In this document: positions 1-10,297 of the stretch, one piece after another
How the letters are laid out: each line of letters opens with the position of its first letter
How positions within the stretch are numbered: position 1 is the stretch's first letter
Assembly (NCBI RefSeq): GCF_026672545.1
Contig: NZ_JAPPRJ010000001.1
Coordinates: 1,680,001-1,744,000, forward strand
DNA: 64,000 bases
Reading direction: 5' to 3'
Source of the DNA: Rhizobium sp. SL86
GTDB lineage: Bacteria; Pseudomonadota; Alphaproteobacteria; Rhizobiales; Rhizobiaceae
Position numbers and translations under genes: made by a program
The notes under the pieces: model-generated
What the model saw: only the letters and a program-made list of their open reading frames with translations
Database searches by the model: none
What the model was told of the DNA's origin: nothing

Positions 1-2261
<2,261 letters not shown>

Positions 2262-2530
2262 TTCCCATTGTAAATGCTCATCAACGCGGCTAACGCCGCG
2301 TCGATGATGCCTTCGTTCTGTCCTCACGCTGGCGGCTCTTCGAGCCTTCGCTGCGGACGGCGCGCCGGACAACCGGCGGCTCGGCTCTGCCGGCTGCTGG
2401 TGCCACGCGAAACGAACAAAAGACGTGTTCAAAAAAAAGACTATTGGCTACTGCCTACTGGCTAAGCCCTCAGTCACCAGCTTCTCAACAATCTCCGGCG
2501 CCAAACCGCGCCGGATACATTGCCCTTAGC
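2262..2530 (+). other. 23S-5S internal transcribed spacer
   Basis: This is about 270 bases between the two rRNAs with no supportable gene. It holds a strong hairpin at 2278-2307 (two 13-base arms with one mismatch and a TAAC loop) just after the 23S end, which may be a processing signal. An A-rich run lies near 2430. No tRNA is visible here. Confidence 0.7.
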
Positions 2531-2650
2531 TGACCTGGTGGTCATGGCGGGGCGGCTGCACCCGTTCCCATTCCGAACACGGCCGTGAAACGCCCCTGCG
2601 CCAATGGTACTTCGTCTCAAGACGCGGGAGAGTAGGTCGCTGCCAGGTCT
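2531..2650 (+). rRNA. 5S ribosomal RNA
   Basis: The conserved 5S features are present: the 'cccgttcccattccgaacac' loop region, a 'gggagagtaggtcgctgcca' 3' domain, and complementary termini (tgacctgg... and ...ccaggtc). The length of about 120 bases is normal. It sits downstream of 23S and upstream of the initiator tRNA. The ends are estimated from the terminal helix. Confidence 0.95.
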
Positions 2651-2731
2651 GCTAAAGGCAATACAAAATCTTCTCACAACAAAACCTCCCGGACACAAAA
2701 AAGCCCGGACATGACAAAACACACCCAATAA

Positions 2732-2808
<77 letters not shown>

Positions 2809-2819
2809 AATACATAAAA

Positions 2820-2851
2820 CCCCGCAAGCAAATAATGCTGCGGGGCTTTTT
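2820..2851 (+). terminator. rRNA operon terminator
   Basis: An inverted repeat, CCCCGC plus AGC pairing with GCT plus GCGGGG with one bulged A and an AAATAAT loop, is followed directly by CTTTTT. It lies 11 bases after the initiator tRNA, as expected for the end of the rrn transcript. Confidence 0.85.
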
Positions 2852-3020
2852 GCGTTTCTGGGACGCCTTGGCGTGCCGAAGGCGTAGCCGCCCGTATGGC
2901 GAGGGCGGATCACCACTTTTTCCGCTTGAGCTTTGCGCCCGGCTGTGACACTCACCCGTGCCGATCATAATTGGCAAGGGGCGCGGAGATGGTTCTCGTC
3001 GCGCCCGTCGGGGTCTGTCG

Positions 3021-3569
3021 ATGCCACGCATCAAGAAGAGTTTTGTATCACTTCCCGTCCTGCTGCTCGCGGCAATCTCCGCATCGCTGGTTCCGGCATC
3101 TTTCGTGCCGGCGGCACAGTTGCCGGGCGGCAAGGGATCGCTGGTCGAGCCGCATGGGGACTGGGCCGTGGTCTGCCGCGGTCAGAACGGGCTGGTCGGC
3201 TGTGTGCTGAGCCAGGTCCAGGCCGATCCCGTCACCGGACGGCCGATGTTGTCGGCGGAGTTTCGGCCCTTACCACAGGGCAGGCTGGAGGGCGCCCTGT
3301 TGCTGCCGTTCGGCATGGCGCTTGCCGCGGGTGTCGTGCTGTCGGCCGACGGATTGCCGCAACCGCTGCGGTTTGCCTATTCCACCTGTCTGCCCGGCGG
3401 ATGTGTCGTGCCGATCCGCCTGGACACACCGGCGGTGAGCGTCCTGCAGGCGGTCCAGACGTTTTCTCTCACCACCGTCCAGCTGTCGACCGGGGAAGAG
3501 GTGCCGATGCGCGTGTCGCTCAGTGGTTTTTCGGCCGCACTGCAACGCGCGACCGAACTGTCGAAATAA
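3021..3569 (+). CDS. Invasion-associated locus B (IalB) family exported protein
   Basis: This is a 182-residue protein starting MPRIKKSF, with a hydrophobic signal segment (about residues 8-30) ending in an AxA-like site, so it is probably periplasmic. The mature part has the family layout: a 'GDWAVVC' strand near the N-terminus, paired cysteines ('VVCRGQNGLVGC' and 'STCLPGGC') and a 'PIRLDTP' stretch. IalB was first linked to erythrocyte invasion in Bartonella, but the family is widespread in free-living alphaproteobacteria and its biochemical role is unknown. An in-frame upstream ATG at 2958 would place a basic extension before the signal peptide, so 3021 is preferred. It is convergent with kduD, with 9 bases between stops, and is probably a single-gene unit. 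Confidence 0.8.
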   Translation: MPRIKKSFVSLPVLLLAAISASLVPASFVPAAQLPGGKGSLVEPHGDWAVVCRGQNGLVGCVLSQVQADPVTGRPMLSAEFRPLPQGRLEGALLLPFGMALAAGVVLSADGLPQPLRFAYSTCLPGGCVVPIRLDTPAVSVLQAVQTFSLTTVQLSTGEEVPMRVSLSGFSAALQRATELSK

Positions 3570-3578
3570 CCGCCCACC

Positions 3579-4331
3579 TCAACGGGCAAGCCAGCCGCCA
3601 TCGACGGCCAGCACCTGACCCGTCACGTAACCGCTGGACGGCGAGGTGAAAAACAGGACGGCCGTATCGAGATCGGAGGGGTCTCCCCAGCGCCCGACCG
3701 GGATCCGCTCTAGGATCGAACGCGCGCGGTTCGGATCGTTGCGCAGCGCCTCGGTATTGTCGGTGTCCATGTAGCCCGGTGCGATCGCATTGACCGTGAT
3801 GCCCTTGGCCGCCAGCTCGTTCGCCATCAGTTTGGTGAGACCGGCGACCGCGTGTTTGCTCGCCGTATAGGAGGCGACGCGGATGCCGCCCTGGAAGGAC
3901 AGAAGCGAAGCAATGTTGACGATGCGCCCGGCAATCTTCTTTTCCAGCATGTGACGCACCACCCCTTGCGAGAGCACGAAGGTGCTCTTCAGGTTGATGT
4001 TCATGATGTCGTCCCAGTCCGTTTCGGAAAACTCGGTGAAATCGGCGCGGCGAATCTGGCCGGCATTGTTGACGAGGATGTCGATATTGCCGGCAGAGGT
4101 GAGGTCCGTGACGAGACTGTCGAGGCCGGACGGATCGGTCAGGTCATAGACCACCTCCTCGAACCGGCGGCCGAGCGCCTCCACCTTCTCCTTTGTGTCG
4201 GGCATCGGGCGCGAGCCGAGCGCGATGATATCGGCGCCGGCACGGGCGAGCGCCAGCGCAAGCCCCTGGCCGAGGCCGGTGCGCGCGCCGGTCACCAGCG
4301 CGCGTTTTCCTGAAAGGTCAAAGAGGTTCAT
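3579..4331 (-). CDS. kduD: 2-dehydro-3-deoxy-D-gluconate 5-dehydrogenase (short-chain dehydrogenase)
   Basis: This is a 250-residue SDR with the N-terminal NAD-binding motif 'TGARTGLGQG', 'NNAG' near residue 85, and the catalytic YxxxK in 'VASYTASKHAV'. KduD interconverts 2,5-diketo-3-deoxygluconate and 2-keto-3-deoxygluconate, the step after KduI in breakdown of unsaturated uronates from pectin. The ATG at 4331 has AAGGAT about 9 bases upstream. A TTG three codons earlier is possible but less likely. It lies 12 bases after kduI in the same direction, and the pairing with kduI is what raises the call from a generic SDR to KduD. Confidence 0.88.
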   Translation of the reverse strand: MNLFDLSGKRALVTGARTGLGQGLALALARAGADIIALGSRPMPDTKEKVEALGRRFEEVVYDLTDPSGLDSLVTDLTSAGNIDILVNNAGQIRRADFTEFSETDWDDIMNINLKSTFVLSQGVVRHMLEKKIAGRIVNIASLLSFQGGIRVASYTASKHAVAGLTKLMANELAAKGITVNAIAPGYMDTDNTEALRNDPNRARSILERIPVGRWGDPSDLDTAVLFFTSPSSGYVTGQVLAVDGGWLAR

Positions 4332-4343
4332 GGGACGCAATCC

Positions 4344-5192
4344 TTACTTCAGGTCCTGCATGGGCACAAAATCCATGTCGGTGAAGGACTGGTTGTCGCC
4401 GGCCATGCTCCAGATGAAGGCATAGGAATTGGTACCCGAACCGCAATGGATCGACCAGGGCGGGGACAGCACGGCCTGTTCGTTGCGCATGATCAGGTGG
4501 CCGGTCGCTTCCGGGCGGCCCATCAGGTGGACGACGAAGGCATCCTGCGGGATCTCGAAATAAAGATAGGCCTCCATGCGGCGGTCATGCAGGTGGGCGG
4601 GCATGGTGTTCCAGACGCTGCCCGGCTCCAGGCGGGTGAACCCCATCAGCAGCTGGCAGGTCGGCAGAACCTTGGGGTGGATATACTGGTAGAGCTTGCG
4701 CTTGTTGCAGGTCAGCTGGTCGCCGAGATGGTTCTCGATCGCATCCGCCTTGCGGATGATGCGCGAGGGGAAGCTGGTGTGGGACGGCGCGCTGTTGATG
4801 TAGAACTTGGCCGGCTGTGCGGGATCGGCACTTTCGAAGGAAATTTCGCGCACGCCCATGCCGAGATAGAGCCCGTCCTGGAAATCCAGCTCATAGACCG
4901 TGCCGTCGGCCACCACCTTGCCCTTGCCGCCGATATTGATGAGGCCGAGTTCGCGGCGTTCCAGCAGGTAATCCGTGCCGACGGTTTTTGCGAGGTCTGC
5001 GCCGACGGAAAGCGGAGCTGTGGTCGGCATGGCGCCGGCCACCAGCATACGGTCGTAATGGGTATAGGCGGCATGCAGTTCGCCGGCCGCAAACAGGGTT
5101 TCGATCATGAAGGTCTGGCGCAGTTCCGCGCCGGTCATCTTTTCGGACTGGGTATAATGCACCGCGTGGCGCGTTTCGATCGTGGTGGTCAT
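4344..5192 (-). CDS. kduI: 5-dehydro-4-deoxy-D-glucuronate isomerase
   Basis: This is a 282-residue cupin-type isomerase of the usual KduI length. It has the metal-binding 'PAHLHDRRMEAY' histidine/glutamate cluster and a second histidine in 'WSIHCGSGTNSYAF' near the C-terminus. KduI isomerises 4-deoxy-L-threo-5-hexosulose uronate (from unsaturated galacturonate) to 2,5-diketo-3-deoxygluconate in the cytoplasm. The ribosome site is GGGAG about 11 bases before the ATG. It is the middle gene of GntR-kduI-kduD, with 24 and 12 base gaps, so it is very likely cotranscribed. Confidence 0.93.
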   Translation of the reverse strand: MTTTIETRHAVHYTQSEKMTGAELRQTFMIETLFAAGELHAAYTHYDRMLVAGAMPTTAPLSVGADLAKTVGTDYLLERRELGLINIGGKGKVVADGTVYELDFQDGLYLGMGVREISFESADPAQPAKFYINSAPSHTSFPSRIIRKADAIENHLGDQLTCNKRKLYQYIHPKVLPTCQLLMGFTRLEPGSVWNTMPAHLHDRRMEAYLYFEIPQDAFVVHLMGRPEATGHLIMRNEQAVLSPPWSIHCGSGTNSYAFIWSMAGDNQSFTDMDFVPMQDLK

Positions 5193-5216
5193 GGTGTTCT
5201 CAACTCCCTTTGGTCG

Positions 5217-5888
5217 TCATTCGAAAAGATCGGGGTGCTGCGCTTCGAGCTTCGGCAGGTCGTGCAGCAGTTCGGACAGGTGAGCGTTCATGGCGGTCAT
5301 CGCCGCCCCTTCGTCGCGCCGGTCAATGGCGGCGACGATGGCGTGATGTTCCGCCACCAGCTTGGACAGCGTGTGCGGGGCATGCAGGGACAGACAGCAG
5401 GCGCGGTCGATATGCGCCTTCAGATCCTCGACCACGGACCAGGCCATGGGCAGGCCCGCGCCTTCGGCGAGTGTCTTGTGGAAAAGGTCGTCACCGCGGC
5501 GGAAGGCCGCCCGGTCGCCGCTCTCGGCAGCCTCTTCCTGTGCCCTCAGGCAATCGGAGATCCGTGTGCGGGCATGAAAGTGGAAGGCATTGCAGGCGGC
5601 CTTCACCACGGCGGTCTCGATGGTTTCGCGGATGAAGGCGGCCTGCATCAGTTTGGCGACGGAAATGCGGGCGACGACCGCACCGCGCTGCGGCAGGATT
5701 TCGACGAGACGGCTTTTGGCGAGCGCGATCAATGCCTCGCGGCCCGGCTGGCGGGAGGAGCCGTAGCGTTCGCCGATTTCCTGTTCGGAGATCCGTGCCC
5801 CGGGCGGCAAGGCAAGCGTCAGGATATCGCCGCGCAATTGCCGCTCCACCTTGTGCGCCATGCTTTCCGAAAGGCTGCGGGCGTTCAC
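5217..5888 (-). CDS. GntR-family (FadR/FCD subfamily) regulator of kduI-kduD
   Basis: This is a 223-residue protein with an N-terminal winged HTH (about residues 10-75, including 'ISEQEIGERYGSSRQPGREAL') and an all-helical FCD effector domain carrying the spaced histidines ('DLFHKTLAE', 'EHHAIV', 'MNAHLSEL'). The GTG at 5888 is chosen because GGAGGAG lies 5-6 bases upstream. Longer frames to 6056 run into the promoter and an unlikely proline-rich leader. It is first in the operon with kduI and kduD, so control of unsaturated uronate use is inferred. FCD regulators usually bind small carboxylates or sugar acids. Confidence 0.82.
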   Translation of the reverse strand: MNARSLSESMAHKVERQLRGDILTLALPPGARISEQEIGERYGSSRQPGREALIALAKSRLVEILPQRGAVVARISVAKLMQAAFIRETIETAVVKAACNAFHFHARTRISDCLRAQEEAAESGDRAAFRRGDDLFHKTLAEGAGLPMAWSVVEDLKAHIDRACCLSLHAPHTLSKLVAEHHAIVAAIDRRDEGAAMTAMNAHLSELLHDLPKLEAQHPDLFE

Positions 5889-5918
5889 GGGCGTCTCCTC
5901 CCTGCCTGTGTCGACACT

Positions 5919-5947
5919 TCCATACAATTTTGGCAGAGACGATGCAA
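5919..5947 (-). promoter_or_regulatory. Candidate promoter and operator of the GntR-kduI-kduD operon
   Basis: On the minus strand a TTGCAT -35 (5947-5942) is followed after 17 bases by a TATGGA -10 (5924-5919). A TTGTATG element (5927-5921) overlaps the -10. Very similar elements overlap the promoters of kdgD and udh, suggesting a common uronate regulator. Confidence 0.45.
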
Positions 5948-5971
5948 CCTGTCTGTCAGGGCGAATGCCTG

Positions 5972-6937
5972 TCAGACGAGCGGCAGGCTGATGAGGGCAG
6001 AGCTGAGGCCCGGCGGAATACGGCCGTGACGGAGCCAATGGAGGGCGAGCGGCCACAGCGTGTCGCGAAACCGCTCATGGAAAAAGGCGAAGTGGCCGAT
6101 CGTTTCATGGCCGACATCGGAGGGTTTCAGATGCAGGTGCTTTCGTTCGCTGCCTCTGAAATAGGCGAGCAGCCGGTTGACCGCGGGCACTGTCCCATGC
6201 GGGTCGTCGGAAAAGCTGATCGCCAGCATCGGCGCCTGCACCTGCTCGAAACGTTCGCGCAGAATATCGCCTTCCGCTCGACCGCCGACGGAGCGACCCG
6301 CGCGGAGCGTGTCTTCGAAGCGGGCTTTCATGCCGCTCCAGTCACGGGCCACGCCTGCCGGTGTATCTTCCATCCAGCCGAGCCGTTTGGCCGGAAAATA
6401 CCCGAAGAGGCGGGTCATCAGCGGCATGACGAGATGCCATTTGCAGAGCATGCGCAGCTTGTGTCGTGCGCCGTAGTCCCGCCAGTAGGCATATTGCGAT
6501 CCGACGCTGAGGATCCGGCCAATCCTGCCGTTCGAGGGGGCAAGGCCGATCGCGAAGCCGCCGATCGAATGGCCGATCACCCGCAACGGGCGGCCTGGCA
6601 GTATCTGCCCGATATAGAGCAGCGCGCCTTCCAGGTCCTGCTCGCCCCAGTCGGCCCAATCGGCGTTGAACCCCTTCAGCTGGTTGGGCCTCGATTCGCC
6701 GATGCCGCGGTAGTCGTAGGTCAGAACGTCGAAACCATGCTGAAACATATAAAGGGCAAAGCGCGCGTAATACCGACACCGGACGGAGGTGGCCGAACTG
6801 ATGATCAGGATCGGCCTCTCCTCACCCTCCTGCGGACTGTGCCAGAGAAAACCGCCGAGTTCATACCCATCGGGGGCACGGAAACGAACAGGGGCGCCGC
6901 TTACCGGAGGATGAACCACCTTGCTGTCTGACTCCAT
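5972..6937 (-). CDS. Alpha/beta hydrolase
   Basis: This is a 321-residue cytosolic alpha/beta hydrolase without a signal peptide. The nucleophile elbow is 'GHSIGG' (Ser at about 124). A late 'SDDPHGTVPAV' segment offers the acid and 'DVGHETIGHF' the catalytic histidine. The ATG at 6937 follows AGGAGT by 6 bases; an extension to 6994 lacks such a site. The fold family covers esterases, lipases and acyltransferases, and nothing here fixes the substrate. It lies downstream of the OxyR-like regulator in the same direction with a gap of about 130 bases, so cotranscription is possible but unproven. Confidence 0.8.
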   Translation of the reverse strand: MESDSKVVHPPVSGAPVRFRAPDGYELGGFLWHSPQEGEERPILIISSATSVRCRYYARFALYMFQHGFDVLTYDYRGIGESRPNQLKGFNADWADWGEQDLEGALLYIGQILPGRPLRVIGHSIGGFAIGLAPSNGRIGRILSVGSQYAYWRDYGARHKLRMLCKWHLVMPLMTRLFGYFPAKRLGWMEDTPAGVARDWSGMKARFEDTLRAGRSVGGRAEGDILRERFEQVQAPMLAISFSDDPHGTVPAVNRLLAYFRGSERKHLHLKPSDVGHETIGHFAFFHERFRDTLWPLALHWLRHGRIPPGLSSALISLPLV

Positions 6938-7066
6938 CGGCCACTCCTGACTCGTTATCAGGAATATAATCCCGCCGTTCCGCCCTGGGAGCAATAGGGC
7001 GAATGTCGCATATGTCCGTATAAGTTGAGAATTTCGAGGCTTTTCGCCTGGTTTTTGAGCCGACTT

Positions 7067-7996
7067 TCAGGCGGGTGGCCGGGCTGCCTGTTCCCGTTGG
7101 CCGAGAATTTCGCGGGCCAGTACAGCCAGTTGCCGGAAATGGGCGCCCCTGGCGCTCGAACTGCGCCAGAAGAAACCCATCTCGCGGCTTGCGGGCCAAT
7201 CCTCGATGGGGAAAAGCTTGACGTTGGCTTCCTTGGCGAACTCCGTCCGCACGTAGAATTCCGGAAACAGGGAAAGCCCCATTTCGATCGCCACCATCTG
7301 GCGCAGGGCGTCCAGGCTGGTCCCTTCGTAATCTTCGGCCATTACCGATCCGGACAAGGTTGCCAGTTCGCGCACATTTTCCACCAGGCGATGGCCGCGC
7401 CCGAGGGTGAGCAGCGTTTCGCCCTCAAGGTCGGTCAGACGCACGCTTGCCGCCGAGGCTAGCCGGTGGTTGACGGGGATGCCGAGCAAGATCTGCTCCC
7501 GGCAGATGGGCTCGAAAACGAAGGAGTCCCGATGCTTGGGCTGCTGGCCGAGCGCGCAATCGATGTCGCCGCCGCGCACCTGATCCTCGAGAAGCGCCGG
7601 TCGCTCCTCGCGCACATGAACGCGCAAGGCGGGGTAGCGTCGGTGCAGGTCCGGCAGGAATACCGGCAGGAAATAGGGACCGAAGGTCGGAACGACACCG
7701 AGGCGGATCAGCGAGCCGAGATTGTCGCGACCGGCCGACGCGACGGTGACGATGTCGTCCAGTGTCGCCAGCACGGACCGCGCCGCCGCGGCAATGTCCT
7801 GACCAACGGACGACAGGCTGATCGCGCCGGGGGTCCGTTCCACCAGGACCACGTCCAACTGTTTTTCGAGAAGCGAGATCTGCACCGACAGCGTGGGCTG
7901 CGACACGTGACAGAGCTGTGCGGCCCGGCCGAAGTGGCGGGTTTCGTCCAGAGCCACGAGATATTCCAGCTGGCGATGGGTCGGGCGAAAAGGCAT
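7067..7996 (-). CDS. OxyR-like LysR-family transcriptional regulator lacking redox cysteines
   Basis: This is a 309-residue LysR-type regulator with an N-terminal HTH ('THRQLEYLVALDETRHFGRA', 'VSQPTLSVQI') and a substrate-binding domain most like OxyR. In E. coli OxyR the sensing segment reads GHC...C (Cys199, Cys208). Here it reads 'GHRLVENVRELA', with Arg and Ala at those positions, so classical disulfide sensing of peroxide is not possible. The ATG at 7996 lies just past the conserved 'MPFRPTHRQLEYL' start; an upstream ATG at 8023 falls inside the likely promoter. It is divergent from a DUF465 gene across an OxyR-type operator. No catalase or peroxidase gene is nearby. Confidence 0.85.
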   Translation of the reverse strand: MPFRPTHRQLEYLVALDETRHFGRAAQLCHVSQPTLSVQISLLEKQLDVVLVERTPGAISLSSVGQDIAAAARSVLATLDDIVTVASAGRDNLGSLIRLGVVPTFGPYFLPVFLPDLHRRYPALRVHVREERPALLEDQVRGGDIDCALGQQPKHRDSFVFEPICREQILLGIPVNHRLASAASVRLTDLEGETLLTLGRGHRLVENVRELATLSGSVMAEDYEGTSLDALRQMVAIEMGLSLFPEFYVRTEFAKEANVKLFPIEDWPASREMGFFWRSSSARGAHFRQLAVLAREILGQREQAARPPA

Positions 7997-7999
7997 GCG

Positions 8000-8036
8000 A
8001 TAGATTCTATCTATCAAGATCATATTGTCAATGAAT
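8000..8036. promoter_or_regulatory. OxyR/LysR-type operator overlapping the regulator's promoter
   Basis: The sequence follows the OxyR spacing ATAG-N7-CTAT-N7-ATAG-N7-CTAT: ATAG at 8000-8003, CTAT at 8011-8014, ATAT at 8022-8025 and a degenerate GAAT at 8033-8036. The first two elements are perfect, the third matches 3/4 and the fourth 2/4. On the minus strand a TTGACA -35 (8031-8026) and TAGAAT -10 (8009-8004), 16 bases apart, lie inside the operator. This predicts autoregulation. Confidence 0.6.
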
Positions 8037-8092
8037 TGGATCTATCAGTGCCGATTGGGCATTCTGTGGCTGTAAGGGAAGGAGATCACATC

Positions 8093-8320
8093 ATGAACCC
8101 TCTGCTGAAGGCCCTGAGATCCCGGCATGCGATCCTGCAGAACAAGATCGACCGGGAACAAAGAGCACTGCAACCGGACACCCTCCGGATCATGTCACTG
8201 AAGAAGACCAAACTTCGCCTGCGCGAACAGATCGAATTTCTGGAGCGTGCGTCCCAGGCGGGCAATGCCGAGACCGTCCGTCAGGTGCTGCGTCACAGGT
8301 CCGGTTTCTCGATGCCGTGA
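8093..8320 (+). CDS. DUF465 (YdcH-like) small coiled-coil protein
   Basis: This is a 75-residue basic, helical protein. The pattern 'LKALRSRHAILQNKI' followed by 'LKKTKLRLREQIEFLE' is the DUF465/YdcH signature, normally a protein of 55-80 residues with unknown function. The ATG at 8093 is preceded by GGAAGGAG with about 7 bases spacing, which is stronger than any alternative. It is divergent from the OxyR-like regulator, sharing its operator region, and is therefore a likely target of that regulator. A longer frame starting at 7466 runs through the regulator gene and is not credible. Confidence 0.72.
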   Translation: MNPLLKALRSRHAILQNKIDREQRALQPDTLRIMSLKKTKLRLREQIEFLERASQAGNAETVRQVLRHRSGFSMP

Positions 8321-8354
8321 TCCTCGTGATCCGGCAGCAGGATTGAATTCCTTT

Positions 8355-8388
8355 CAACAGGTGGTGGTGCCGTAACACCCGCCTGTTG
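8355..8388 (+). terminator. Weak hairpin after the DUF465 gene
   Basis: CAACAGG (8355-8361) pairs with CCTGTTG (8382-8388), and an inner GGTG/CACC pairing is possible. It has no T-run, so factor-independent termination is doubtful. The rest of 8321-8557 holds no gene I can support. Confidence 0.3.
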
Positions 8389-8578
8389 CGGCGAGGCGCG
8401 ACCCTGCGTCTCGCCATCTTTTCGCGGCGCTTCAGCTCCCGCAGGTCGGACGGCCCCCGCTTGTCACGTCTGGCCGGAAAAAGGGGCGCACGGCGCACGA
8501 TAACGCCGCATTTACTGCACTTCACGTTGATTCACCATCAATTCGCTCTAAAACGACATGACAGCGAAGAGAGCGATG

Positions 8579-9217
8579 ATGGACACCGTGTTGAAGGCAA
8601 GTGGCTTGGCAGGGGTGACAGTGCGGCGTCGTCGTTCGCCGAAGGGAGAGGAGCGTCGGGAAGCGATCCTGCGCGCCGCCATGGCCCGATTTGCCCATGA
8701 CGGTTTCCAGAATGCATCCTTCGCCGCCATTGCCCGCGATGCCGGGCTCACTCTGCCTGGTCTCATTCACCATTATCCGACGAAGGTCGATCTGCTGGTT
8801 GCCTTGCTTGCCTGGCGTGATGCCGAGACGGACCAAGTCCAGGACATCCATATTGCATCGTGGAAGCAATACCTGCAGGGCCTGGTGGAGGTCGTGCGGC
8901 GCAACATGCGTATGGTGGAGGTCATCCGCGTGTTTGCCGTCCTGAATACGGAAAGCCTGACGCGCAACCACCCTGCCGAGGCGTGGTTCGTCGAGCGGAC
9001 CGGGTCGCTACGCAAACGGTTCGCGTCCGTTATCGCGCATGCGGTCGAGGCGGGCGAGATCCGCGCCGACGTCTGTGGCGAGGCCATTGCCGCCGAACTC
9101 ATTGCGCTGATGGACGGGTTGCAGGTGCTGTGGCTTCGTTCACCGGAGACGGTGGATATGGCCGGTATCTTTGCATCCCACATCGAGCGGCTGATCCGGG
9201 ATATCGAGAAGGACTGA
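8579..9217 (+). CDS. TetR-family transcriptional regulator
   Basis: This is a 212-residue protein with a TetR N-terminal HTH (about residues 20-70: 'RREAILRAAMARFAHDGF', 'FAAIARDAGLTLPGLIHHYPTK') and an all-helical ligand domain. The start is ambiguous: ATGs at 8558, 8576 and 8579 are in frame, and AAGAGAG at 8567-8573 best serves 8579. It is convergent with the histidine kinase (23-base gap) and has no divergent partner within 230 bases, so the target cannot be read from context. The effector is unknown. Confidence 0.85.
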   Translation: MDTVLKASGLAGVTVRRRRSPKGEERREAILRAAMARFAHDGFQNASFAAIARDAGLTLPGLIHHYPTKVDLLVALLAWRDAETDQVQDIHIASWKQYLQGLVEVVRRNMRMVEVIRVFAVLNTESLTRNHPAEAWFVERTGSLRKRFASVIAHAVEAGEIRADVCGEAIAAELIALMDGLQVLWLRSPETVDMAGIFASHIERLIRDIEKD

Positions 9218-9240
9218 GCGGATCGTGTCCGGGCCGGGTG

Positions 9241-10209
9241 TCACGCGGTCTTTCGCAGGGACAATTGCAGGCGGCACAAGAGGCCCGTCTCGGCATAATC
9301 GAACTCTGCCGTGCCTTGTCCCGTCGCGACTGTTGCCGCAATCAGGCGCGATCCGAAGCCGGTCCTGCCGGGTGCGGAGACCGGTGGCCCGCCTTGCTCG
9401 CGCCAAAGAAGCTCAAGCATGTCCTTCGTTTGCTGCCAGTCGATCTTGACGATGCCGGTCGTGACGGACAGCGCGCCGTATTTTGCCGCGTTGGTGGCCA
9501 GTTCATGGATCACCAAAGCGAGCCTTGGCGCAACATCGGCATCGAGCATGACCTTCGGGCCCGAGATCTGCAGGCGTTCCGGATCGTAGGCACAAAGCAG
9601 CAGGCGCAGCAGGGTTTCGAGATCGCCCGACAGCTGGCGATCGCCGGCAGATACCTGATGCGCCTCGGCAAGCGCGCGCAACCGCCCTTCGAAGCGCGGC
9701 ATGAAATGGGCAAGGTCGGTGCTGGAGCGTGCCGTCATCTGGGCAATGGCCTGGACAAGCTGCATGAGATTGCCGACCCGGTGGCGCATCTCCCGCGCCA
9801 TCACATCGGCTTGTCCCTCCGCACGTTCCAGCGCAGCAACAAGGGACTGCAGCGCGTGGACGATCGCGATGGTCAGGCTGCCGAGACCGACAAACACGAC
9901 GCTCGCGATGACCCCACCCCAGATGCTGACCGGCCGGATCGAGAGCCAAACGCCAATGGCAAACAGCACGCCCCATGCCATGAGCGCAAAGCCCGCGCTG
10001 CGTCCGCCGAGCGCGGCGGCAACGATAATGAAGGGGAAGAAGGTGTTGAACGGCGCGCCCGGCAGGAAGCGGTGGAGGAAAAACCAGATTCCGGCGGAAA
10101 TGGCGGCAAGCCCGACTGCGATCAGCTGCCCGATCCAGGGAGAGGAACGCCTGCGCGGCGCCAGAAGGATCCACCAGGGGCTTTCCCGACCGGGAACGTC
10201 ACGCGGCAT
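9241..10209 (-). CDS. HWE-type sensor histidine kinase, membrane-bound
   Basis: This is a 322-residue protein with about four N-terminal membrane segments (residues 20-120, DUF4118/KdpD-like) followed by the kinase core. The phospho-acceptor region reads 'MAREMRHRVGNLMQLVQAI' (His in RHRVGN), the N-box 'VIHELATNAAKYGAL', and a 'WREQGGP' segment matches the WxE signature of the HWE kinase family common in rhizobia. A glycine-rich G-box ('RTGFGSRLI') closes the ATP site. The ATG at 10209 has GGAG 6 bases upstream. No response regulator gene lies in the window, so it is an orphan kinase here. Confidence 0.83.
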   Translation of the reverse strand: MPRDVPGRESPWWILLAPRRRSSPWIGQLIAVGLAAISAGIWFFLHRFLPGAPFNTFFPFIIVAAALGGRSAGFALMAWGVLFAIGVWLSIRPVSIWGGVIASVVFVGLGSLTIAIVHALQSLVAALERAEGQADVMAREMRHRVGNLMQLVQAIAQMTARSSTDLAHFMPRFEGRLRALAEAHQVSAGDRQLSGDLETLLRLLLCAYDPERLQISGPKVMLDADVAPRLALVIHELATNAAKYGALSVTTGIVKIDWQQTKDMLELLWREQGGPPVSAPGRTGFGSRLIAATVATGQGTAEFDYAETGLLCRLQLSLRKTA

Positions 10210-10297
10210 GCCGGGCTCCGATGATGATGCATGCATCCTAACATAAGGTCCGCGCAAGCGCCACCAACCGGTCGTTCTGCTGCGGCTCAGCTGGCGT

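Noticed and set aside
4446..6029. A 527-codon open frame on the plus strand
   Set aside because: Antisense to kduI and the GntR gene, which both have clear domains and ribosome sites.
8190..8525. Minus-strand frame starting MKCSKCGVIVRR, resembling a zinc ribbon
   Set aside because: Only one CxxC is present, the rest is Arg-rich, and it overlaps the DUF465 gene; probably chance.
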